NCBI GenBank assembly: GCA_000149265.1
Contig: CH000872.1
Coordinates: 62,449-126,448, forward strand
Direction of reading: 5' to 3'
Length of the DNA stretch: 64,000 nt
Origin: Ciona savignyi
Lineage: Eukaryota > Chordata > Ascidiacea > Phlebobranchia > Cionidae
Numbering within the stretch: the first letter of the stretch is position 1; each line of letters opens with the position of its first letter. Below, one piece after another: positions 13,701-25,700 of the stretch. A model generated the notes under the pieces. The model did no database searches, was not told the origin of the DNA, and saw nothing but the letters and a program-made list of their open reading frames with translations. A program made the translations under genes and the position numbers.

Positions 13701-16700
13701 CACAGCTCTGCCTGAACCGAGGGTGAGCTGGTTCAAGCAGGACAAGAGCGCCCCCTTGCGGGAAACTCCGGGAAAATTCTCCATTTTGAAACAATGCGAA
13801 CGCGTCACACTTACTATATATGACGTCACAATTGAAGATATAGGATGCTACACATGTAAGGTAATTATAGATGCAGGATCAGCTGTCTAAACTGGCACCT
13901 GTATAAAGGTTCCAATTTGCAAAGGTACCGATCCATTTTGTGTACAAATAACCTGTATATAAGCTTTATCTTGATGACCTGAGCTCATACCTACCTGGAC
14001 AAACAGATCCAATATTTTGCAGATTTGGAACGATTTAGGGGAAGCCCAATCCACCGGGAGACTGTTCTACTCTCCATCACCAGGTGACGCTATAACTACT
14101 ATATTGAATGTTCGGGAGGCTGTATGATTACCGAGACCGATTCCATTAACGGTCCGAGTAACGAGCCCACCATGGGTTCGAAACTTGGCTCGGTAAAGAA
14201 AATCGAATTGAGTGACAAGCCCATCCTAAATCGAAACTAATCATGGTAAAAAAGTAAATAATTAATAGCGCGAGACCGATAAATAGAATTCCAAATTTAA
14301 AAAGTTCAAGTAATGAGGCCATCATGGGTGCGTAATAAAAACATGATAAAAACTAAATCTTGTGATGAATTACAACAAATAAAAAAATCCAGGAAAATAT
14401 TAAATAGAGCCCACTGGTCGCCGGTTCGAAACTCAGCTTGAAAATAGAGATTCATATAATACACGTGATAATGATAACAAATTAAAAAGTTGTGCTTATG
14501 TCATATTGATAAAATATTAATGGTTACAGGGGTTCGCCAAAGACGGCCAGATATTGGTTCTAAAAAAGTGATAATGTAAGTTTCTTGTGGTGTTGTATGT
14601 TGGAATAGTGCATTGTTATATGTCAGTCGTTTAACCAAACTAAGAGATGACCAAGAAACAACTTTCTTAGCAGGGAAACGGTTAAAATTGTAGAACGGAA
14701 GCAAGATTCTCCACACTCCCACCGCGTGGTTAATAATTCTCTACCAAGTCTGCCATTGGAGGGCACTAAACGGGACTCTGTCACCATTCACTTTCCGATG
14801 ATAGAGGGAAGTAAAACGAAGATGATGTCAGGTATTATTGGTGTCTTGATGTCAGACTTTATCCACGGATATCGCAAGACACCTCATTTCCACAGTCGAG
14901 TTGCTGGAGCTATTACAGTGTGTGGATGGTTGGTTCATTTATATTCTTGTGGGTGGGAAGCCAGGCTTTATCCACAAGTATCGTAAGACACCTCATGCCC
15001 ACAGTCGAGTTGCTGGAGCTATTACTGTGTGTGGATGGTTGGTTCTTTTATATCCTCGTGGGTGGGAAGCCAGGCTTTATCCACGAGTATTGTAAGACAC
15101 CTCATGCCCACAGTCAAGTAGCTGAAGCTATTACAGTGTGTGGATGGTTGGTTCATTTATATACTCGTGGGTGGGAAGCTAGGCTTTATCCACGGGTATC
15201 GTAAGACACCTATTGCCCACAGTCGAGTTGATGGAGCTATTATAGTGTGTGGATGGTTGGTTCATTTATATCCACGTGGGTGGAAAGCCAGGCTTTATCC
15301 ACGGGTATCGTAAGACACCTCATGCCCACAGTCGAGTTGCTGGAGGTATTACAGTGTGTGGATGGTTGGTTCATTTATATCCTCGTGGGTGGGAAGCCAG
15401 GCTTTATCCACGGGTATCGTAAGACACCTCATGCCCACAGTCGAGTTGCTGGAGCTATTACAGTGTGTGGATGGTTGGTTTATTTATATCCTCGTGGGTG
15501 GGAAGCCATGCTTTATCCACGGGTATCGTAAGACACCTCGTGCTTACAGTCGAGTTGGTGGAGCTATTACAGTGTGTGGATGGTTGGTTCATTTATATCC
15601 TCGTGGTTGGGAAGACAGGCTTTATCCACGGGTATCGTAAGACACCTCTTGCCCACAGTCGAGTTGCTGGAGCTATTACAGTGTGTGGATGGTTGGTTCA
15701 TTTATATCCTCGTGGGTGGGAAGCCAGGCTTTATCCACAGGTATCGTAAGACACCTCATGCTCACAGTCGAGTTGCTGGAGCTATTACAGTGCGTGGATG
15801 GTTGGTTCATTTATATCCTCGTGTGTGGGAAGCTGGGCTTTATCCACGGGTATCGTAAGACACCTCATGCCCACAGTCGAGTTGCTGGAGCTATTACAGT
15901 GTGTGGATGGTTGGTTCATTTATAAACTTGCGGGTTGGAAGCCAGGCTTTATCCACGGGTATCGTAAGATAATTCGTAGATTTGGCAAATCCATTACAGA
16001 TATTTTATTACTTTTTCTCTGCAGTGAATTGTGTGAGCAGCAATGAGCGGAAGAAGGCTGAGCAGGAGGAGGAGGAGAAGGAGGAAGAGCAGGAGGAGCA
16101 GGAGGAGGAGCAGAAGGAGGAGGAGCAGGAGGAGCAGGAGGAGGAGCAGAAGGAGGAAGAGCAGGAGGAGCAGGAGGAGGAGCAGGAGCTGGAGAAGGAA
16201 GAGCAGGAGAAGGAGGAGGAAGAGGTGCGGAGTGAACGGAGGTTGGTTCTGCTGATTCATTTACATTCATACGCAGCCGTTTAACAAATGAATAGTATTG
16301 ACAACAATGAATGCCTAGACGCCACGGTGGCAGCGAAGCGATCACCTCAACAAGCTCTTTCGATTGTACGTCATCACTGACGTCATTACCAACATCTCCG
16401 CTTATGTCGCCAGTATTAAATGCAGAGGATGTTTTCGACCTACAAACTGAATCAAGTAAGAATCATAATACCTAATGCAACTCGACTGTAGGCATGAGGT
16501 GTCTTACGATACCCGTGGATAAGGCCTAGCTTCCCACCCACGAGGATATAAATGAACCAACCATCCACACACTGTAATAGCTTCAGCAACTCGACTGTGG
16601 GCATGAGGTGTCTTACAATACCCATGGATAAAGCCTGGCTTCCCACCCACGAGGATATAAATAAACCAACCATCCACACACTGTAATAGCTCCAACAACT

Positions 16701-19700
16701 CGACTGTGGGCATGAGGTGTCTTACGAAACCCGTGGATAAAGCCTGGCTTCCAACCCACGAGGATATAAATGAACCAACCATCCACACATTGTAATAGCT
16801 CCAGCAACTCGACTGTGAGCATGAGGTGTCTTACGAAACCCGTGGATAAAGCCTGGCTTCCAACCCACGAGGATATCAATGAACCAACCATCCACACACT
16901 GTAATAGTTTCAGCGAATCGACCAGGGCCACGAGTGTAACTCAATACACCGCCTAGCGTTCTACAAGTAACCAACATTCATATGAACAGCGTCCTCTCTT
17001 GGAGAATCTTCTGACGAAGATCTGAGCAAACGAGTCCAATGGTTGGAACGCGGCCGATCTTCCGACTCCGAATTCCGGCGAGGCTCCATTCCTTACCCAA
17101 TGTCTATCATACAAAATCGCGCCGAGTCTGGTAATAAATTACAATCCCAGTGTCTTCCGAGCGTATGCCAACTATTCATAATAACATCCGCCATTACATC
17201 GACAGCGGACACGGGGATCTTCTCACAAACCGAATCGACCGGTCGCTCAACAAGCAAAGCTTCCGAGCCCTCAATAGAAAATGAAGTTTTTCGCTCCGAA
17301 GATTTTCAAAACTCTCTAAACACATTCGATATCTCAGAGGAAAAGCGAGATGTTCTTACACAAGACCCGATAACAACGTATATATTTAAGATCTCAAACT
17401 CAGTATTACCCGACTTAATTTACACTTATGTTTATTTAACTTTCAAAACCCATCCCAACCCAACCCAACCCATCCCAACCCATCCCAACCCATCCCATCC
17501 CAACCCATCCCAACCCATCCCAACCCATCCCATCCCAACCCATCCCAACCCATCCCAACCGATCCCAACNNNNNNNNNNNNNNNNNNNNNNNNNNNNNNN
17601 NNNNNNNNNNNNNNNNNNNNNNNNNNNNNNNNNNNNNNNNNNNNNNNNNNNNNNNNNNNNNNNNNNNNNAAAAAGGTTTAAAAAGGGGTTTTGGTTTTAA
17701 AAAAAGAAAAAGATTGTCCTCATTAAAAGGAGGCCGAAATCCAAATATTCATTTCAAAATCAAAAGACACAAGTGCAAAAATAGTATTTAATCTTCACAT
17801 TAGAATAAATGATTGTACTACTTCATATGCAGTACCTACAGCTTTAGTAAAACTAAAACAAATATTAGTAGCCTTTCGAGATAAATATTGAAAAGGCACA
17901 AGGCTTTCAGAGTACTAGTCGACACAACACAGGAATGACATAATTTCAATGGACATAATCAATTGAATAGAAAATTAAGTCAAAAACCGTTTCCTCATTC
18001 TGAATGTACCCCTGTTTTTAAGTTATTAATTTGTTTAAATGAGGTTAGTGTGTCGTGTATAAGTAATTCAAACATCACGTGACACAATTGTTCCTTCACA
18101 GTATGCTCATCATTGTCATAATCAGTCCAGTTGTGCTCATCACACCTTAGCTCATTGATCTGTCAAGTGGTACTGGGTTAGATAGCCCAACATGAATTAA
18201 CTAATGCAATGTATAAAAACCAACTAACCAGTATCAAATCCACCATGTCCCGCTTCTTCAAAGTCCCCCATTTTAGACGGTTGCGATGGTTTGCTTGCTT
18301 GTCGGCAAAAAATATTTTTCCCACCTCGTCGCAGATATCCATCACATGCTCCTACATGAAGATATATTTACAACAATGATATACACAGTACTAAAAATAT
18401 TAGTGCAAACATTATTCAGATGTCATCTAAACTATTTTTTATAATTCTAAAAAAACAAAGCCTTGCAAATTGATGCGAAATGTTTTAAAAGGAAACAAGT
18501 TTTATTCTTATCACCAACAAACTTGGTTTTTGCTCCAGGTCTGAAATGCTATTTAATTTTTTTTTATGTTGTGTTTAAGTTACACTGCCTGGGGTTTACA
18601 GACACCTTTGAGGTTAATTTGACAACTCTGATGGCTTTTATCATTTGTTGGGGCTGCAATCTTTAAAATTGCCAGGAATGTTGACTACTTCTTGAACGAG
18701 TGTATAACTTTTAAAATTAAGTATCGCAAGTGGTCTAGCCAAACAACAATAAATATCTGCTTAAGATGTGTCAATTTTGTATCGTAAGAGAAATTCAAAG
18801 AGTGAAGACCTTTTTAAATGAAGTAATTTTAGTCCATTTTTTCCCTTGTCCTTTTACATCTTGAGTTTCGTTTCCCATGTAGGCTACCTGTTATGGACGG
18901 GTAATGTTTTATATAAAATCGCATTATATCTATTAACACAACTTGCTATTCGTGTAACGTGACTTACCAAATCTGTTACGCTTTGATTGAACACAGCATG
19001 GTGGTCATTGGAGTGTGGCAGATGAAAATCATGTCCATGACCATCTGCAATCTTTGTCATCTGCACACATCCAAATTATTATGACTAACACTACAGGGAA
19101 CAATACTTACACTTTCGTGAACCAATTCCATGATATGATCCAGACTTTGAAGAATTGGGTTAGCAACAATTAGTTCATCTAATTCTTTCTCCTGTGATAA
19201 AGATGCAAATATGAGTGTTGTGTTCAGAATACCACACTCCCATACAACAGTCATTACCGAATTTTTATTATTGGAAATCTTTGAAGAAATCCCGAAGTCA
19301 TCATCAAACCATTCTTCAGCAATTTCTTCCTGAGATGTTTTAAGTTAAATATACCAACCCATCCCAACCCATCACAACCCATCCCAACCCATCCCAACCC
19401 ATCCCAACCCATCCCAACCCATCCCAACCCATCCCAACCCATCCCAACCCATCCCAACCCATCCCAACCCATCCCAACCCATCCCAACCCATCCCAACCC
19501 ATCCCAACCCATCCCAACCCATCCCAACCCATCCCAACCCATCCCAACCCATCCCAACCCATCCCAACCCATCCCAACCCATCCCAACCCATCCCAACCC
19601 ATCCCAACCCATCCCAACCCATCCCAACCCATCCCAACCCATCCCAACCCATCCCAACCCATCCCAACCCATCCCAACCCATCCCAACCCATCCCAACCC

Positions 19701-22700
19701 ATCCCAACCCATCCCAACCCATCCCAACCCATCCCAACCCATCCCACACCTCTCATACACACTTTGTTCCATAGGTCCCCTGCATTAAGTCCAGGTCAGA
19801 TGAACGTTGGTTCGGGTGACATCGCGCGATCCATCCGAGCCCATAACCAGAACCAGCTGTTTGACGTTTTCTTCGGTGGATGTGGTCAACCATGCAATGG
19901 TCAAGATGACAGACGGTGAGTTATGATGGGGTTGAAGCTGCTGCTCATTATTTTCAGGGATATTATATTTTCGATTTTTTTTCTTTTTGCACTTTGGTCC
20001 ACACTTTGCCGGCCACCCCTTCGCCTAAATCCGGCCCAGTCTCACAGGTCGCTTTACCGCACGCTTTTCTTCTGTGTGATCGTTTCTATTTCTTGAATTT
20101 TTTTATTCTGGTATTTTAATTATACAATAGGTTTGGTTGCCATATCTGGCTATACATATATTAATTTATTTATTTGCTTATATACGTGATTTAACGACTT
20201 TCGTTTTGCCGTCTTTTCTAGTTTCAATTTTACAAAAATGTACTGTTGCGTGTTTCCATTGAGAAAATTTAAAACAATTTCAAATTCCAAATTCCCAGAA
20301 ACATTGCTGCAACCAGATCAGAAACTGTAGATGACGTGGCACCAGCTGATTCGATGGGTAATATAGATTTATCACTTAATGGCATCGTCCAATCAAAACC
20401 GAACGATGCTGATGATGTCACTTCTGATGACGTTTTCACTCTGACAAGAGATGCGCAGCATGTTGTTGATCGTCACAATGACGTGTTACCCAACTTGATG
20501 TCCAGTGTTGCCAGTGATGGATTAACTATGACGTCAGAAGATGACGTAGCAGTGTTTACAACATCTGTAGTGGATAGTCATGCGAGTTTTGTGATGTCAC
20601 AAAATTGTGAAAAGTCAGAGATGACGTCACAAATTAATGTAAACACAGAGATGACGTCAAAGATTGATGAAGAAACCGAAATGACATCAAAACGTGTTGG
20701 AAAGTCGGAGATGACGTCACAGATTGATGAAGACACAGGGATGACGTCACAAATTAATAAAGACTCAAAAATGACGTCACAAATTGCTGAAGACTCAAAG
20801 ATGGCGTCACAGATTGCTGAAGAGTCAAATATGATGTCACAGATTGCTGAAGAGTCCGAAATGACATCAAAAAGTGTTGAAAAGTCGGAGATGACGTCAT
20901 TACTTGTCAAAGAGTCAGTTTTGGGGTCACAAAATTCTGATAACGCGATTGAAAATAGGTTTTCATCCGATATGAAATCAGCGCCAGAAAATCACCCACA
21001 ACTAGAAGTGGCATCAGGGATAACTTCATTTTATTCCGGATGTAAACACCCTACTACGGAAGAACCACAGATCAATTGTGCGGATTCTAATGAAGGTTCG
21101 TCATCAGTATGTCGCTAGGTGGCATGGTCGAGTTGTCGGAGATGTAGAATCTCATTTTTATATTTTAAGCATTTATTATTTCTGTGTTACGTCACAGAAG
21201 TTACAACAATATAAATTAAACAGGAAATGACGACAACGCAGCAATAGGTTAAACAACACAAGTTATTTACGCAAAATAATTCGACAGAAGCAGAATGTTT
21301 GGACGAATACCTGGATGAGTTGCTGGAATTCAGCGCGGTTATCCCGATCGTCGTTTCGTCTGTTATCGTCGGTAAGTCTATGCTGGTTATGACGTCGCAA
21401 GTATCGTTACTTTATTCGTCGGAAATAGCTCTCAAGTTATTTGTAGTGTAACAAGGTATTATGACGTAAAACCTCGTGTTTTGCCCAGGTTGCCATAAAA
21501 CCGACAAAGTCAACAAAATCGTCACGATCGTTCCCAATCAGTGTGAACATAATTCTCATCACCGGCAAAGCGCAAGTGCTCCACCTACCGGTAGAAAGCC
21601 GGAGTTTATTACATCCCTAAAGGTCAGTAAAGAGCCCTTCTTGAGTTCAAAACTTAGCTCGTTAAAAAAAGGTGTAATGACGTCATATATCATAGAATGT
21701 TGAGCTTCGACGTGGTCAAGTGACGTCACTAAACGTCACAGTAACCGGTGAACCGAAACCAATGATGACGTGGTTCAAAGACGGGCTACCATTGGATGAA
21801 ATTGGAATTCAAACCAACCAATCAGACACCGCGAGTGGACTTTACTCGTGTGTGGCGAAGAATGACCACGGGGTGGCGACAACCAGCTGTCACGTCATAA
21901 TTAAAACATCGATTAAAAGAGTTCAATTTGGTGAGTCATGTTAGTCTTTGTGACGTAAGAACAAATGGTTGGGCAATATATGATGGCTCCATCGAACCTT
22001 TAACCAAACGGTCGTGGTATTTATACGAGTGGACCTAGTTATGCAAAGTGTTACATGGATATCATATAATCACGTCGGGGTAGTTTTAAAAACACAGCCT
22101 CCTGCTTCACATCCATATTACGCCTTCCACCAACGGTATTTTTTAGCTTTACCCACGTACACGGCTCAGACCTCCGTATATTTTGCCTACGTCTCAAGCT
22201 GGATGCACTCCTTTTTATATGCCATACGATCCTGGCTTGCAAGCTAATCCCACGCAAACCGAGATATGGCCGTGTTAATTCAATTGCTCGCCGGTAGTTG
22301 AATTCCCTGATGAGCAAACGCATATAAAGGGCGATGACGAGTTCATCCCAGTGGAAATCCCACCACCGCACACAGTATAGCAGGCTGTGCAGCTCACATA
22401 TTATGCATTGACGGCTACCCGATGGAAACCGTTGGTATGATTGTGAATGCAATCCATAAAATAACATTCTATGCCGAGGCAAAAGTAGATTTAGTGGAAT
22501 TAAGTGGAATGACGCAAGGCCCCATATGTGCCGTCGTCATATCACGTTGTAAAATATATTTTAGTTTTTTATCCCCTGAGAATAGTATAACGCAGTTTTA
22601 GGTATACGATGTTGCCAGTAAATACATAGAAAGTTAAAGCAAGGATTACTTGTAGTCACAAGGTTTGATGCATATTAAGACTTAGCATTTGAATGCGCAA

Positions 22701-25700
22701 TGTCCCTCAGCTAAGTATTGCATCCTCCATATTATTTCGCTGTAACGTGATAGTTGTTACAACACGTCAATTACTTTGCGATATTTTCCCAGTAAAGCAA
22801 TGACGTTAAAACTAAAAAATTAACTTGCATACGTTTATTGATAATTCAATTAGGGGGTTCACAAAGGCTTCTAACGGCGCCTCGAAGTAAATTTCAATAT
22901 TATGAGCCGCACTTTGACCGTAAGAATTTCAGGCATCTCATTAAAAGTTAATAGATGATATTATAAAGCAAACTTAGTCGTGCAAAGCCTATAATGCGAT
23001 ATCAGCTGGCTGTTATAACTATGTAGGGGCGGCTTAAGAGTTAATTTTAAGTTATGTTTTGTGGACTATTTTGTAGTTATAGAGGGTCGTTTGGCTCTAA
23101 TTTTCGGTTCTAGGGCAAAGATCGCTTTAATAACGCGTTGTAGTTATTGTGTATGAAGCAACTGATGACCGCACACATTATAGTCATACACTACCACGTA
23201 CTACCTGTAATAACTGTTCTTATATCATGTTACATCGTGTTAAACAGTCATCTGCGAGTTATATCGGTGAGTGCCAGGTCGGGGCAAGCTACAAACTAAG
23301 TAAGATTGCTAAGTCATTATATAATAGATGTATTGCTTTACAAGTTGCACGGAGTAGATGTATTAAGGCGAAATTAGCCAGCTTTATAACAATTCAACTG
23401 AATCGCACCATGACTATTACAATATGCGTAAGTAGCCTGTGAGTTTCTTTAAATTTCTCTGTTACGTGGGGTGGTCGATTGTATGTTCGACATTAAAGTA
23501 ACTTTCTTGTTGAATATACGTACTGCAACTATAACCACAATCTTGTATGTTTAGTAGCTTTGCTTCTAAGAGTTAAAATGATGCTTTGAACAACGTCAGC
23601 TGCAATATTCTACCCGTATTGGAAACATCCGTATTGGTAACACACCCGTATTGGAAACACTCGCATTGGGAACACTATTCTACAACATGGATCCGACAGG
23701 TAAGAAATGATAAATTTATTAAGATTTATTGGAAAGTAGCCACTCTAAGATGCGACTTTAAACCGATATCTTTGTATAAGATAACTGATCTCGCAATAAA
23801 GTTGGTTATTCATTTTTTTAATAAAGCCGATCGCATATTTAAAAAAAACGCTTTAATGTAGAAAACCCACCAAAATAACTTTTAAAACTCCGGTAGTGGT
23901 TTAAAAACTTGAAAAACTTTTTGCAGTTTAACTGTTGAACCACCCAATTGTTGCGTTCGACAAAAATAGTTTACAATTTCCATTCGATAAAAGAAAATGA
24001 GCAGTAATAATTAATAAAACGATATCGTATTCTCATACATATTGCTAGACTTAAGGAGCACTGGTTTTATACCTATCCTCCTTTCTATCTGTATAACGTT
24101 CCAGAATTCTAATAACATTGCTCGTATCATGTCGATTGCGCAAACAACTTCTAATTTCTATTTAATTTTGTAATTTATTGTAACTACACATTCCGCGTGT
24201 CGTGCTGTAACCACGCATTCCGCGTGTCGTGATCTAACTACGCATTCCGTGTTCCGTGCTGTTACCACGCATTCCGTACGCCGTATTTTCGCCACACATT
24301 CTGTATCTACGTATTTCACGATGTTTGGCGTAGTAGTCAAAGAACCTTGCTTAGACGCGTCGACAGGATTTGTTACAAGGTAACGGTTCAATTCGTTTTA
24401 AGTTGTCCGAGTCGGTTATCTTTAAGGTAAAAACATCCCTATCATTGCTTGGTCTAGAAAAGTCGTAGTCGTCTCTGATTTATTGAATTATCATCGTTGC
24501 CAAACTTTATGACTTTGATGTGTAAAACTTATTATTCCACAAAAGTTAAAATGTTTGAGGGTATACAGCGTTTCTGACGGTGCATTAGTGTACACTGTTG
24601 GTTTAGTATAGTCCGCCACTGTGTATATAGCAGTATTACAGTGTCCAGTACAAGATAAATGACCGATATATACGTAGGTCGCTTTGTTTGCGGTCGATCC
24701 AAGTTCTATTCACACGGGAGGGGAGGTTGTTAGTTTATTGATCAAGTTATAACTTGTGTTTAGCGAGCTGTCTAGCGTTCTATATCGCCTGAAATATTAG
24801 AAAAATGGTGGCTTGAATTGAAGTATGGGCGATTTCCTTGGATATTGAAATAAAAATTTCTTTCTCAAGTAAAAACGTCTTTGCTTTTGGGTGGTTGTTT
24901 GTTGGTAGTTGGTGGAAAGTGCACAGGGATATTACGAGATGTCCACGCCCCTGATTAGTAGGCGGTAAAGCCACTTAGCATTCATAAGTCATCTTGTCCA
25001 TGTGCACTTAATACGATTAAACAAGAACATTGTATGGAAAGCTTATTACGTGTTGTTTACATGTCGTTCAGTCGAGATTGATAAATTGTTAGTTGTTGAT
25101 TGTTGTGATTCATGTCAAATCAGCGTTGTGTATGCATCTGTTAGTCATATTTAATACCGCAAATGTTTACTAAAAGTTTAAATTTAGGTGTGTAACATTG
25201 ATTACTTTGGTAAAAATTAAACGCCTTTTAGTTTTCTCTATTTGTATAGCACGTATTTTTTGTGTCGGTATTCGTTGCAACAAAAGTTCGTTGCATGCCA
25301 GTATTTGTTGCAAAAAAATTATTAAAGTTTTTAATTTGTTTCCACCAGAAGTTAAACTACAACAAATATAAAGAACGATGTAATTGGTAAAACTCTGGAA
25401 TTTTCGTCTTGTTTATACAAGCCAGTTTATTAGCGCCATCGTGTAAATCAACTTTGATAAACGACATAATAAACGATGTTAACCAATAACGCAGTTAAAC
25501 CACATCAGCGTAATCGTACCCACCAGTTCAATATTAACGCATGTGCGCCGTATTAGGTGGAAGGAGAAATGAGAAACAAGTCGGTTCTCGTTGGCAATGC
25601 AATTTAATATAAAGCCTTGTGTTTGTGTTGTTATGTAATTGAACGGTATAGCAGCCGTCAATTAAGATTAATGTATCCAAGATGAACTTATTGATAGGTT

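Noticed and set aside
13888..13890. Stop codon ending the gene after the third Ig
   Set aside because: The donor at 13861 and exon 14023-14083 supply the missing G strand, so the stop lies in an intron.
14901..15925. Plus-strand open frames with the same peptides
   Set aside because: The same minisatellite in the other orientation.
15920..16345. Minus-strand proline- or leucine-rich frames
   Set aside because: Antisense of the polypurine Glu/Gln exon; low-complexity artefact.
19254..19772. Minus-strand frames rich in Gly, Trp, Met, Val and Asp (up to 172 codons)
   Set aside because: Direct translation of the 10-base satellite in all three frames; not a protein.
20578..20910. Minus-strand 110-codon repeat frame
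   Set aside because: Antisense of the decapeptide repeat exon, open only because the 30-base unit preserves frame.
22051..22482. Minus-strand 143-codon frame
   Set aside because: No recognised family, no splice or phase support, and located in a long intron; composition is not protein-like.
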